Notes under the pieces: model-generated
Told to the model about the DNA's origin: nothing
Databases searched by the model: none
Seen by the model: only the letters and a program-made list of their open reading frames with translations
Part shown: piece by piece, positions 10,678 through 21,829 of the stretch
How positions within the stretch are numbered: position 1 is the stretch's first letter
How the letters are laid out: each line of letters starts with the position of its first letter
NCBI GenBank assembly: GCA_012934845.2
Contig: WNNJ02001986.1
Coordinates: 1 to 64,000 of the forward strand
Direction of reading: 5' to 3'
Length of the DNA stretch: 64,000 nucleotides
Origin: Pomphorhynchus laevis
Lineage: Eukaryota > Acanthocephala > Palaeacanthocephala > Echinorhynchida > Pomphorhynchidae
Translations under genes and position numbers: made by a program

Positions 10678-11070
10678 TTAAAAGAAACGGCTGATGTCAG
10701 AGACTATTTCTTTGCACCTGCGTACAGAGAACATGGTTGTGGTATCATCAGCGTATACTGCAAGATGTTGATCGCGTTTAATTTTTTTGTAGAGTATAAT
10801 GGAGGCAGCAAGATACAAGATTGGAGAAAGTGGATATCCTTGAGGCACACCCGTAATAGGGTAGAACTGATGCGCATCAGGGTCATTTTCATAGAAGAAT
10901 CGCTTGATATACAACAATATTTCCACCCTGTTAACAATACTTGCAGTCAACCCAAGGGATCTGAGAGAAGAGATAACAAAAGGAATGGAAATGCGGTCAA
11001 ATGCATCAGAAAAATCATGAAAGACAGCCACAGAAAGCTGATGACTGTTATCCTGACAAAACTGATGCAT
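10678..11070 (-). pseudogene. Reverse transcriptase palm of family 2, copy B
   Basis: A 130-codon frame with all palm motifs. Motif A is VAVFHDFSDAFDRISIPFV. The segment YIKRFFYENDPDAHQFYPIT follows. Motif B is GVPQGYPLSPILYLAAS. Motif C is AVYADDTTTMF. Both active-site aspartates of YADD and the motif A aspartates are kept. The start is simply the first Met after a frameshift, since the finger domain is in another frame upstream (about 11100-11200). Best witness in the window for this family. Confidence 0.85.
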
Positions 11071-11899
11071 TTCATCAATTTCTAAATGGATCGAGCGCCC
11101 GTTGACACACCCATGAAACTCGGTGGGATTAAGTTACCCTACTTAAAAGGTCGCGGATTCTACTGCAAACGTTTTTTCGTAGATGGATATGAGGGAATTT
11201 TGAATTGAAATGGGCCGCAGGTCTTTATGACATGAAACCGATTTTTTCTTTGGTAAAAGAAAAATGGATGCCGGCTACATCGGATGGTGAGGCTAAAAGC
11301 ATTGTGACGACCACTTATCGTCTTTGATCGGCTGTAAATAGCTGACAAATTCGAGAAGAAAGTGAAGCGACGGATTTCGAGGTGCCCAGAAGTGGGCACC
11401 AGAAGTGAAGGATATCCGTCCTAAGGCGGATTGGGAGAAAACGTGGCTTCATAATTATGCAGGGCTAGTAACTCTTCCAAAACTCTACATAGGACTTCGC
11501 TACCAATCCAACCAGAAGCCCTCTCCCGCCAACAGACAAACTTCTCCTGCTTAAATATCTTCCAGAATGAAGCCTGATAGGGATTAAGACGAGTAATACT
11601 CGTCCTGTCCCTACTCAGCTTGAGTCTATATCTAGAACTCCAATATTTATGGAGAACCTGCCGGAAGGAAGCAGAGAGATTGGGAAGGTGTAATATTTTT
11701 GCTGGGACCTTGAGTTTTGTTAGAGTGAAATTGTAAATGAGAACTCTATAGGTAGTTTAAAGGATCACGGTAGCTTGAAAGAGTAGTAGGAATTAAATTC
11801 GGTCAAACTCTCATTCCCTATTCCGTGGAAGAGTTGGATAGCTGCCTGAAAGAAGGCCACTCTGATAGGATCAAAGTGAAACCTCCTTCTAAGCAACGT

Positions 11900-12560
11900 A
11901 TCTTCATCTAGCCGCCAGCGTATTAGATCATGAGAAGTAGTCAGCTCTTTGCGCTACTGCTCAGGACAGATAGGTTTTTACAACCATGTCCTATGTAACA
12001 GTAATATGTCGAGGAGTGTATTTGTTGTAGAGCAATGAAAGGTAAGGTTGGTAGTTTATGTATAAGATAGTCATTACTGGCTCTGCGAAGTGCTGCATTA
12101 ATCCAGCAATCAGTTATGTCGTTGAAGTCACCGAGTAACATGTCCTAGCCGCCACCTAAAATACGGTCCAGCAGGTCACGGTTTTTGTGAATCTCCCAGG
12201 ACCGGATGTAGACATTGGCTATGCTGATGCGTTTACCGTTCTTAATCAGGTATTTTGCTAAACAAGAAAGGGCTGGATATGAGTAGTTTAGTAAGAGGGA
12301 GGACCTTAAGGAGCATTTTAATGATGTTAGAAGATATTGGTAAGAGGATGAGTGATGAGGGGTTATGTACGGAGTAAATTGGGTAGTAATGTGCCTTGGG
12401 ATAAATCGAGTAATGTCCTGGGATAGACGGATAGACCGCGTCTCATGAATGACTATAACATCTGCATCTCTACCATAAAGAAGCCTTAGGGCAGAAGCTT
12501 CCCGAATTTCACTAAATGATATTAAGTGAAAAAGGCTCTAGAGTACGTCCCATTGTATCA
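11900..12560 (-). pseudogene. Endonuclease domain of family 2, copy B
   Basis: The frame 11941-12141 contains MLLGDFNDITDCWINAALRR, matching LGDFNDRTGRWIN of copy A. Upstream, in other frames, are the segment equivalent to NVYIRPGEIHKNRDLL (about 12160-12230) and the ETRS motif (about 12440). This is the N-terminal two thirds of an APE endonuclease, broken by at least two frameshifts. Confidence 0.7.
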
Positions 12561-12582
12561 GTGTAACTGGAGTTGGACGCCC

Positions 12583-12855
12583 TCAACCTATTCGGAACCA
12601 AAGGCGGAAGGGTGGCCCCTTTCCCTCGTAAGCCACATCCCAGATCAAATCCTTCAGAGGCAGCTTCAGAGCGGCTATGCTCAGCGCTGAGTCGGTTCGT
12701 CTTTTAGATTTTGGTAGCTTCTTTATATTGCTGGTCTTCCCAGAAGGAGGAGAACGGAAAGATTCCGCTAATTGTCCCACCAATTTTTGGACCAATTTTT
12801 CAAGGTGGATCATTGATGCTTGATGCTTCTCTTCAATAAATTTCAGAATTTCCAT
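12583..12855 (-). pseudogene. Possible ORF1 C-terminal part upstream of family 2 copy B
   Basis: Ninety codons. There is a predicted helical N-terminus (EEKHQASMIHLEKLVQKLV), then a Ser/Lys-rich stretch (GKTSNIKKLPKSKRR). It lies on the same strand as copy B and 20-30 bp before its endonuclease, the position of ORF1 or of the ORF2 N-terminus in non-LTR elements. I do not recognise a domain. Assignment rests on position only. Confidence 0.4.
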
Positions 12856-12964
12856 ATCCAGTATTCTGTCGTCTTTCTTGAAGTCACCGACGAGAGCATC
12901 ATGTCGTCTTTCTTGTTATATAAGACAGTTTTCACAGTTGTACCACAACCCCGCACTTATCGGG

Positions 12965-13100
12965 TAGGGAACATCCAGCAGATCAATGGTCATCCTACCG
13001 ATGGTCATCCAACAATGGTCATCAATGGTCAACGATGATATCCAACATCTACCAATGGTCATCCAACAATTGTCATCCTACCGATGACAATTGTTGCAGT
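12965..13100 (+). repeat. Minisatellite of ATGGTCATC units
   Basis: Repeated CCAACAATGGTCATC, CCTACCGATGGTCATC and ACAATTGTCATCCTACCG units, about 15-16 bp each, with internal inversions (GGTCATCC versus GATGACAA). No coding signal. Confidence 0.7.
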
Positions 13101-13185
13101 GAGGGTAACTGAGTCGATTTCGATGTTTGAAAATCTCAAGTTATACCCTAAAGTATTGTATGTCGAAATCGACAGTCTTAGAGCT

Positions 13186-13695
13186 TCATCCACAAAACGG
13201 CACGGGAATGGGGAATACTTCAATCCCTTTTATAAAACGAACGTTTGAGACTTTGTAATCACTTTCTAGGGTTGATATATCTTCATCTGAAATTAAGGTT
13301 GGCATATTGTTTACCTTTATTGTTGCAAGGATTGGTTTGGAAGAAATTATACCACGTTCAGAATGTTCGTTTTTAAAGTAGTCGGCGTACGACATTGCCA
13401 GATCTGGAGTGTTGAATAAGATTTTAATCTCAGGTTCGTAGTATTTTATAGCATTGAATTCTTTTTTAAATTGATCGGCGAAGATTCTTATAAAAACATT
13501 AAACACGCTCTGGCTTTCCCGAGACACCACAAGTTTGATAATCACCAGATTGAATAATTTTGGTACCGGAGGAAGTTCCCCCTTCTGAATATATTCAAGA
13601 GAAGCTAAATTTCTACTGGCCTCCTTTACTGCATTGACAGGAAAATTCGTTATCATTGGATTTTTTGATCGCTCCGACGTGTTAAATTTACTCAT
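13186..13695 (-). CDS. ORF1-like (gag-type) retroelement protein
   Basis: An intact 169-codon frame starting at an ATG and ending in VPIPVPFCG. The middle (FADQFKKEFNAIKYYEPEIKILF, then PDLAMSYADYF and SSKPILATIKVN) has the alternating pattern of an RRM-like or PRE_C2HC-type domain seen in ORF1/gag proteins of retroelements. No zinc knuckle follows. It lies 0.5 kb upstream, on the same strand, of the family 2 copy B, and the minisatellite lies between, so it may be that element's ORF1. RNA-binding would be the expected role. Domain assignment is by impression. Confidence 0.45.
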   Translation of the reverse strand: MSKFNTSERSKNPMITNFPVNAVKEASRNLASLEYIQKGELPPVPKLFNLVIIKLVVSRESQSVFNVFIRIFADQFKKEFNAIKYYEPEIKILFNTPDLAMSYADYFKNEHSERGIISSKPILATIKVNNMPTLISDEDISTLESDYKVSNVRFIKGIEVFPIPVPFCG

Positions 13696-14014
13696 TATTG
13701 ACTAAATCCCGGCAAAAACTCATTCATTCAGAGTGTTTGCGTCATATTATTTATTATTTTCACACAAATTATTAGCCGCGAATGATTATTTTACCGTTCA
13801 CGAAAAAAATCAATTACTTAAATAACTTCTAGCGTCCACGCCAGTATTTAATAGCCAGTATAATATTTTGCATGAAGCTGCAGTAGCTGAATTCACATGC
13901 AATTTCTTTAGGCAGCACATTTCATACATTTAAGGACCGATGTGAAAATCGCACCACGCTTGGGACTTTGCCATGTGGTAATCTATATAGTGAAAGAGGA
14001 TAACCTCTACGAGC

Positions 14015-14542
14015 TTACGAACTAATCTTTGCATAGTGAGAAGGAAATCCCTCTGCAGAATAAACCATCTGCCACCTCGCTATAAGGTATATGTAAATCA
14101 ACCTTTGACGCATTGAAAGCAGCTGTAAGGAAGCTAAGTGGTCTATGTATAAATGCACAGGTTGAAAACACAATCTGGAACCTCTTCGAAGCATTGACTC
14201 AAGCTTCGTGATTTCTGCCTTAGTTGATTGAAATGATGCATGGATACAATATTCAATGTGTGAGCGAACCAACGCTCAATATAGTCGCTTAAAACTTAAT
14301 GGATGTCGCCAGGCAAACATATTTTCGATGAAATACATAGCTTTCGTTGACTTACCATGAATAAAGTCAGTATTTGTGCGAGTTCTGGGTGTACTGTGCA
14401 AAATGACACCTAAATCCCTACACTCATATACAACTTCGTGTGTATGAACCCCTAATCGAAAATCACGATTATGTTTACTTTTTCCTAGCTTCATATGGAC
14501 ACATTTATCAAAGTTCAGTTTATACCTGTAGCTACACTCCAT
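14015..14542 (-). pseudogene. Group 3 copy 2, RT thumb and C-terminal region
   Basis: Two frames (14276-14542, 14015-14272). The first has the catalytic-core-trailing segment KLNFDKCVHMKLGKSKHN and ECRDLGVILHST, the K..KC....+......LGV box after YADD. The second has MVRSHIEYCIHASFQSTKAE and MLRRGSRLC, matching the C-terminus of Jockey/CR1-like RTs. Direct counterparts lie at 27002-27571 in one continuous frame. Confidence 0.75.
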
Positions 14543-14662
14543 TTGTGTATTCGATCAAGGTAGTTCTATAGGAGCCGACCATACACCTCATTTATATTAA
14601 CAGACTAAAGTTGGAGGTAATCCGCAAAAGCCAAGCAAGGATTCTGGATTTTTAACAGTAAG

Positions 14663-15161
14663 TCAATAAGGTAAACAATAAAGAAAAGAGGACCGAGTAC
14701 CTTGCGGAACTCCACAATTTACAAGTTTGGGGAAGGATAAATGGTTTCCAACTCTAACTATAAAAAATCTATTTCGGAGAAAATCGACGATCCACCTGCA
14801 CCGCAACGAAGAAACTCCATAATGAGACAGCAAGCTAAGCAAACTTTCATGCGGAACTCGATCGAAGGCTCTCGAAAAGTCAATAAAAATTACATCGATT
14901 GAATTGCCAAAACTAAGTGCCTCAGTCCACATTTCGCGAGCAGTTAGTAAATTAGGCAGACATGATCTACCGTGACAGAATCCGTGCTGAGAATACGCTA
15001 CGACTACATGAGTTTAAGTGACTCCAGATTCTGCGAGCGACTAATCGTTCAAGAACTTTGCACATCAAACTCGTCAGGCTTATTGGTCTATAATTATTAC
15101 AAGTAGCGATGATTTTTTTTGGAACAGGAACAATAATCGCAGATTTCCATAAGTCGGACAC
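14663..15161 (-). pseudogene. Group 3 copy 2, RT finger and palm
   Basis: Frame 14967-15161 gives LWKSAIIVPVPKK and NNYRPISLTSLMCKVLERLV, the finger motifs. Frame 14663-14932 gives motif A (IDVIFIDFSRAFDRVPHESL) and motif B (NCGVPQGT). The usual LGPLLF is lost to a frameshift. YADD itself is not preserved in this copy. The two frames are joined by a degraded QHGFxxGRSC...NLL segment near 14940-15000. Confidence 0.82.
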
Positions 15162-16115
15162 GCATCCAGTGGTGAGACTATTCTAAAAGATATCGATAAG
15201 AAAAAGATCCAAGTAGTTTGATAAAGTATGAGTAGAAATGAAGATATATCATCAATACTGGAAGCACTCTACAGATTGATATGTGCAAAAGTCACTTTGA
15301 CTTCTCCGGCAGATATTGGAAGGAAATAGGGATTTTGTGTTGGACAGCCCTGTATGGATTGTATTGTGTTCAACAGCCATATATGAAGGTCTAATATGGA
15401 TTATTGCACAGCCATATCAAGCAAATAGTGAGTGTGAAGAATTAGATGGTAATGAAAATGATGAAACAAGACTTTCAACAATTTCATTTTTACTCGTGAC
15501 CGGATTATCACATGTGTGTAAAATTTTGATTTCAGTATCGAACATATCAGCAGAATAATTTGGGATTGCGGTTCACCCGCTAACGATTGCAAATTCAAAT
15601 TTATCGTGTTTTGAAGCTTTTAATCTTGAACAAAGATGTTTGACATATTTACAGCTTGCAATGAGTTAGGGATGTGAACGGGATAACTTCACTAGGTGAT
15701 TAAGAATATTAAGTGACTGCTTGAGGTCTCGATTAATCCACGCAGGAAGTTAAGTTACTTTAGATATCGCACGCATTGGATCATTTATTTCAGACAATTT
15801 TAAAAGGTAATCGTAAATAGTTTCCAGTGGTACTCTGTCGAAAATACAAAGTACTCTGTATTTTGTCGAAAACGAGAGCGGGTAACGCTGACAGAAAGTT
15901 AAATCATGTCATATATTTAACCTTGATCAATTACGCCTAAAGAGTGTTGTTTGATGATGACAAAATTTAAGGTTTGGTACTGTCCTCAAGGAAAGTACCC
16001 AATGATAACTTCCACCTACAGGAGTAAGATAATCGACACTGACTATATCATCAACACTTTTAGTAAACATCAAATCAAGTACAGAACATACTCTCGATGA
16101 GAAACAAATCGGCTG

Positions 16116-16313
16116 TTAAACGTGTTGGATTAGCAGAAGCCCATCATAAATGAATTTAGAAATTTCTGTTTCTACAGCGTTTCCATCATAAAATAGAGAT
16201 TCTGACCAATTAGAATGTAGGAGATTAAAATCTCCTAAGAGAATAAAATGTGAACATATACATACTGATTGTAAATTGGATTTTAGGAGATCACAATATG
16301 TGATTGTGATCAC
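16116..16313 (-). pseudogene. Group 3 copy 2, endonuclease remnant
   Basis: Sixty-five codons containing HFILLGDFNLLHSNWSES followed by FIYDGLLLIQHV. GDFN-(x)4-W and the (I)xxxGLxQHV block are the third and fourth conserved boxes of APE endonucleases of Jockey/CR1-like elements. The C-terminal SDH box is not recognised in the following sequence. Confidence 0.7.
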
Positions 16314-16499
16314 AATCTGACAAATTGGACGTGGTTCTGTATGGAGAGTATTTCAAAGTAATACAATATATGCTACTAAATGAGATTAAACGCCGCAATG
16401 ATATAAATTTATTGCACAATGACTGCAGTTAATTGGTATCCGCAACATTTTTTGGACTGTGATAGTTTGTATTTAAGTGCTAGGGGAATTGTCGAAATC

Positions 16500-18040
16500 A
16501 AGGAAGTCACCGAGATTCAAGGAACAACTGGGTGAAACCTGACAACCCGAAATTTTCGTATAAGTTTCACCTTTAGAAAGGTAATTCACTGTTTGCTTAT
16601 CTTAACTTCAGCCACTCTTCTTGAGATAAATCGCGGAGTATTCGATACGAATAAATTATTACATATACAAATAAATTATTACAATTTCTCTTAAATCGAT
16701 TAAAGATCATCAAATAGTGTAATGCGCCTTTGATTATTCACATTTCTATAGCTTGTAATGATTGTCCCTGTTGAAATTGAGGGGCAATCAAGGCAGATAA
16801 TCTATCATCAATTTAGATTGATGATATCATCAATTTAGATTAGATTTTAGATATCAGGCAAAATAAGATGTGCTACTTTGCAACATCGGATAAAAACATT
16901 TCCCTTGATGACTAAGTTCTCTATCTAAATCGTCAATGCATTTTCGTTCATATCAGATTCAATATTTTGAATTTTAATTGAAATTACAATATGCCTGTAA
17001 TATACGCTACCATATTTTGTAAGTTGTGTAAAATAAGTTGATGTACATTTTAGCAAAACGGAAGCTCAATATACTCGGAAGCTCCAATCCTTTCAGAACC
17101 AGCAGCGTGTTAGTAATTCAATAGTTGTCAATGATCTTAGACAACTAATTGTTATTACATTAATTGAAGGTTTCTAATTACTCATATTATGCCGAATAAG
17201 AGACAATTTGATTTGTAAATTATTTCTCAAATTTAACTGAATTATCGAGATTTTTTGTAATTTTTAAAAAGTGTTTTTAAGCCGTTTTCGGTTCACTTTT
17301 TCACTGTATAGGAACTGCTAAAGCGGTATTTTGAATTGCTTAAGCGGAATTTTTGGTTAGCCAAACATTTGTCTCAATAAAGAGACAAATATACACCGAA
17401 TTTCAATAATTTTCGATCGAAACTTTTCGATTCAAAATTTACCAGTTCAAGCGGTTAATTATGTACACCTGAAAATAATTAATTTAGATGGATTAATAAA
17501 TAAATTAATTTATTGAAATTAATTAGTTAATAAAATAATTAATTTCAATATTTTGACATTGAAAAAATCACAATGTTTTTAAATTAATCATCCTTTTCAA
17601 CCGAGTCGGCTGTCTCGGTTTTATCGTCCTCTGCATTATCATTAGTTGTTGTATCCTCATTGCTCTTGTCGTCTTCTACCGAATTTCAATGCTATTTTAT
17701 ACAAATTCAAGAAAATGAAGACATTCTCGTCGTGTTTAGACCCCGTTGAGATATCTGTCTGAACCCTCAGGTATTTAAAATAAAAAATATTTTAGATATT
17801 TAAAATTTTCGGATCCCGAATCTCAATCATCGCTGTACTTCATTAACGCAAGTGAACTCCCCTGTGATATTTGTGTACGACGCACAATCGAATTATCAAC
17901 ATATGTGTTATTGAAATTTTATAATTAAATTTTTACAAATCTATTAAAATTTAAGCAAACTCCAATTTTTAAACGTAAATCTAAACAAGTATTTCCCTGA
18001 TTCTAGATCTTCCCAGAATTATTGTATTAAATGTAAACCC
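16500..18040. other. AT-rich spacer
   Basis: Mostly intergenic-like. Short direct and inverted repeats occur (for example GATATCATCAATTTAGATT doublets near 16810-16850). One exon-like island on the minus strand (17584-17685) is listed separately. Confidence 0.5.
17584..17685 (-). other. Possible terminal exon encoding an acidic tail
   Basis: Read on the minus strand, a frame of 33 codons ends at TAA (17584-17586). It is almost entirely Asp, Glu, Thr, Asn and Lys, beginning VEDDKSNEDTTTND and ending SVEKDD. An AG acceptor (ATTCGGTAG) lies at 17676-17677. Codon content differs sharply from the A/T-rich flanks. Such tails occur on chaperones and chromatin proteins, but no partner exon is visible. 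Chance cannot be excluded. Confidence 0.3.
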
Positions 18041-18570
18041 ATCATTCGGTTAGACTCTCATTAACAATTCGGGGAAAGCGTTGGATAGCTGTCTGAAAGA
18101 AAGCCACTCTGATAGGATCAAAGTATAATCTCCTTCGAAGCAGCATATCCTCTTCTATCCCCCAACGAATCAAGTCATAAGAGGTGGACAGATGTTGTCG
18201 CGACTGATCCGTACAGTGGGGTTTTAACAACCACCTCTCATGGAGCAGTAATAGGTCGATGAGTGAATTCGTTGAAGTGCAATGAAAGTTAGGGGACGGT
18301 GGTTTGTGAATAATATAACCGTTCCTGGCTCTGCGGAGTTCTGCATTAATCCAACGACCAGTTATGTCGTTGAAGTCACCAAGTACCATGTCATAACCGC
18401 TATCTATAATCCTTTCCAGGAGGTCACGGTTCTTGTGAATTTCCCCTGGACGGGTGTAGACATTGGCTAGACTGAGGCGTTTACCGTTCTTACAGAGTGA
18501 AACTACTAGCAAGGGCTAAACAAGAATAATTGAGTAGAAGGGACGATCTTAAGGAGCATTTAAGACCTTT
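18040..18570 (-). mobile_element. Family 2 retrotransposon, copy C (endonuclease fragment)
   Basis: The 156-codon frame 18042-18512 covers most of the endonuclease C-terminal half: SLANVYTRPGEIHKNRDLLE, MVLGDFNDITGRWINAELRR, then STSYDLIRWGIEEDMLL and a basic linker. It aligns with 4800-5230 of copy A and 11830-12230 of copy B and is the least broken of the three. Truncated on both sides. The remaining 3' ORF2 is absent. Confidence 0.8.
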
Positions 18571-19403
18571 AGTAACTTTTTTAGTGGTTATATAGAAAGA
18601 CGTTAGTTTTTTAAGAGAATCTTTATTATTATAATAGAAAACAGAAAACCAGCTAAACAATATATCTGATGTTCAATACTGATCAGGATAACACATATCA
18701 AAGCAATAAAATAAATCCAATATGAGGAAGTATGTCAATTAAGCAGGTCATCAATTTCATCAAACTCTTTCACCATGTTACTTTGTTTCACTATCTCGTG
18801 CACCCCTGTTCCCATCTCTTTAACTTTAAGTCGACCATGCTACTCCTCGACCGTCTTCTATCGCGTTCTCATGAGGCTTTTATCTTTTGTCGCCTCATGT
18901 AACTGTTTTTACAGCTGATGGTCTATCCACAATTTTCAACCATGAGCTATCCACCATGCTCGATTATATTCTACCTCGCCAGTTTTGATTTCCTAAACAC
19001 CCCTCGTGTTCACCTTGGTTGAACTCGGACTCTAGAATTTCTAAGCGCATTCTACGTCATTATTGTAATCTATCTTCGTTTCCTCAAACTCTATCAAACT
19101 CCTATCCTTAGTCACCGTGCTCATTACTTAAATCTTCGATTCTCCTATCACTCTCTTCTACGTGATAAATGTAAACTTTTCCGGCAAAATAAGATGACAT
19201 CATCGTCTTATCAAAAGTATACTTAGAGAATCTTTAATTCTTTTCTTGCCTGCTTTCTAAATGTTCATATCATCGATCCACACAAGTTCTTTTCATATTT
19301 TCAGTCTACAATCACTACGATTATCCCCGCTATTCATATAAATCATAAATCCTTATCTTGCTTATAATGTATTTTTCTTCCTGAGCTATTCCGTCTTATT
19401 CCT

Positions 19404-20065
19404 GTGTCTTCTGACGAAGTCTCTATAGTGTTACTCTCTATGTCCAACACTTATTCGCCCGCCTACTTTATCCAATCGTATGCACTTAAATATATTCATT
19501 CCATTATATCTCAATTCTTTACCATCTTTTTCAACAGCTCCATTAGTAGTTGCATTTTTCCACAGAACTGGAAAGCAGCCATCGTACGTCCTCTTCTAAA
19601 GAAATGACCCACCGATCCTTTATTTCCATTTTCATATCGTTCGATTTCTCTTCTTCTGAACTTATCTAAACCCCTTGAACGTCTTGTGCTATATCAAGTC
19701 AATTTATACATTGTTTCATCAAATGTATAACTTCATTTCAATCTGAACTCGTTTGCTAAAACGTTTTAAGTGATCTACTTCAAGCCCGCGATATAAAACT
19801 ATGTAGTGTCGTAATCTATTTTAAACTGTCTTCCGTGTTTGACATTGTCGATCATTCTATCCTACTCCCTCAGCTTCGTCACGACTATGTTTTCTCAGTT
19901 TACTGTAGTCTGATTCACATTTTATCTCTGCAAACGCTCTTTTTGTATTCACTCAAACTACTCTTCATATCTCTCTTCTTCAATCTCGCACGTTATTCCA
20001 CACGGCTCCGTTTTAGGTCTTCTCCTTTTCTCTCTTCTCGGGGACTTTTCTGTTATAACTTGTGA
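19404..20065 (+). pseudogene. CR1-like copy 2, pre-RT and palm motifs A-B
   Basis: Frame 19404-19607 reads MSSDEVSIVLLSMSN and ends FPQNWKAAIVRPLLKK. Frame 19835-20065 opens with FDIVDHSILLPQLRHDY (motif A) and then loses the canonical sequence before a VPQGSV-equivalent in another phase near 19990-20040. At least three frameshifts occur in 650 bp. Confidence 0.72.
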
Positions 20066-20079
20066 CTATAACTTTCATC

Positions 20080-20843
20080 TGGTGCAGTATACCGATGATA
20101 TCATCATCTGCTTTTACGGCCATCATCAATGTACCCACAATCTCGCTACTTTCGTCACGAATTATCTGATGTCTATCTAAAACTATCTTTCCTCCCTTCG
20201 TCTAGCTTTTTATCCTGAAAAATTCAAAATCATGTGGATCTTACCTCATCATGTCGACATAACCTACCTATTTTATCTGTTAATTCGATCATTCTCCCAA
20301 TCGTTGATTGGGAGAATGATCTTAGGTATTCACTTCGACAATTTCTTTTCCCTCAAACATTTTGTCCATGACAAAATTTGCTCTTATTTCTTATTTCTTC
20401 TTGATCGCCGTCGCATTCATAGGCTGATCGACTTCCGCTCTTGTCTCGTTCTTATATCCTCGCTTCTGTATCCCCAAATCGATTATTCCATATTTGCCAA
20501 CTTTTCCAATTCTGCTCTTTTACACCTCCAACATATCATTAACAGTTCTGCTCGTGTCCTCTTTGCGTCTTCACCGCTTCGACCACATCTTCAATCATCT
20601 TTCCGTCATGTATTGGCCCACTATTAACTGTCGTGTTGATTTTTGTTTCCGTGTGCTACCTTTCGTCTTATATCTTGTCGCTCATCATCCTACGTACACC
20701 TTGCTTATCTTGATGATTTGCACTTTGCCTTCATGGCAAAGTGTAAATTCGCTACGTCTCCATACCCCTCCGTGCTCAAACAAATATGGTCCTCGATCTT
20801 TTATCGTCGCAGCTCCATTTGCCTGAAACTTTTTACCACCTGA
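20080..20843 (+). pseudogene. CR1-like copy 2, motif C to C-terminus
   Basis: Motif C reads QYTDDIIIC (Ala to Thr) near 20083. The frame 20232-20627 holds LGIHFDNFFSLKHFVHDK (the LG...D..L.....V box), IDFRSCLVLISSLLYPQIDY and a tail, as in copy 1. Frame 20643-20843 corresponds to the last C-terminal segment. The sequence AATCGTTGATTGGGAGAATGATC near 20300 forms a local palindrome with its upstream bases. Confidence 0.68.
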
Positions 20844-21119
20844 CATCCTTTCTTCCTCGTCGCTTCCACTCTTCAAACGTCTACGTTCCTGCACTATATA
20901 TCATCCTCCACAATAAATAAATGCATTATTTCAAGATCTTATCCAACTCACAATTCTATCATACCTTTATAACAAACCACTTAACCGTTTTTGTTTTTCC
21001 AGACGTCTTGCCACATTATACTCATATAGTTCCTTCATTTCAATCAACAAATTCATTCTACATTGTGTTTTGTTTCCATATTTGTTTTTACTTTTACATG
21101 GACTTATAAGCCTATGTAA

Positions 21120-21585
21120 AAGAAAAAGTAAAGCCGATACGCATAGGCGCTATTTGCCGTAAGCGAATACGACAGAAAGAAGAGGTAAAATTATTAGAAT
21201 GCTATTTTTTGATACGTCAACATAAAATAGAACCGGCGTTTAATTTTTTTATTTAAGTGGGATCATATCCCCGCTGGGAAACATCAGCGGAATAAAATGC
21301 GGCTATGCAATTCAAAATATGTCACACACCTAAATGACACAATCCGAATAGTTTGTAGTTTTGACTTTATAACTTGCAGAATATACTCTGTTCATGACCG
21401 TTCTTTTGTGACGACAAGTCCTGAGACCTCAGATATACTGAAGGTGCACTTTGAACCACTTATATAAATACCGACCCGTATCAAAGCTTTTCTTCAACAT
21501 TTGCAAGTATGGTAGAACATTTAACATAATAAGCTACCTGACTTAACTTGTTAGGAAATGCAAATAACGTTCTTTATTTTTTATT
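21120..21585. other. Spacer between CR1-like copy 2 and PLE2
   Basis: No gene recognised. The first 60 bp may be the retroelement 3' UTR. The remainder is unremarkable. Confidence 0.4.
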
Positions 21586-21761
21586 AACTGTTTATCAAAG
21601 ATACAGTATTTTTAAGGATAATTTATATTTTATATATTCAAATATCAATTTATTATGAATGTAAAGAAAAAGGTTATGATAATGGTAATAGTAAAATAAC
21701 GCTTCGCTGCTTCATAAATAATAAATAACGCCTCTGCTTTTTAAATTATGTGTTTATTACA
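21586..21761 (+). repeat. PLE2 inverted repeat, left arm
   Basis: ACTGTTTATCAAAGATACAG through GTGTTTATTACA matches the reverse complement of 23999-24173 with few differences. Includes the unusual run ACGCTTCGCTGCTTC and GCCTCTGCTTTTT. Confidence 0.9.
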
Positions 21762-21829
21762 ATTAAAGTGTATAAATATAGATTAAATAATAACAACGAC
21801 AAAATATAAAATTTACAATTCGTTATATA

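Larger units (their letters stand above)
10090..12560 (-). mobile_element. APE-type non-LTR retrotransposon, family 2, copy B
   Basis: Minus-strand copy of the element at 4.4-6.97 kb. The endonuclease starts near 12560 with DVIVIHETRSIRL at about 12420-12460 and runs to about 11900. The linker spans 11900-11100. RT lies at 10678-11070, the C-terminal region at 10432-10620, and the 3' end near 10200. Frames are broken, but RT motifs are better kept than in copy A. A possible ORF1 lies just upstream at 12.58-13.70 kb on the same strand. Confidence 0.8.
13860..16500 (-). mobile_element. APE-type non-LTR retrotransposon, group 3, copy 2
   Basis: Minus-strand element covering endonuclease (16116-16313 and nearby), linker (15250-15950), RT finger (14967-15161), palm (14663-14932), post-palm (14276-14542) and C-terminal region (14015-14272). 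The protein closely parallels 25.9-27.6 kb: both share HGKxxKxxYxIxNxxA and STKAExTKxExxLRRGSxxC. Broken by stops and frameshifts throughout. Confidence 0.82.
18760..21120 (+). mobile_element. CR1/Jockey-like non-LTR retrotransposon, copy 2
   Basis: Same family type as 2.6-4.3 kb but longer at the 5' side. The linker lies at 18.8-19.4 kb, the pre-RT region at 19404-19607, motif A at about 19835-19870, a degraded motif B near 20000, the YTDD-like motif C at 20089, the thumb at 20232-20627 and the C-terminal tail at 20643-20843. C/T-rich coding strand like copy 1. The 3' end is probably near 21120-21180, where GGCGCTATTTGCCGT resembles the 3' block of copy 1. Confidence 0.78.
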
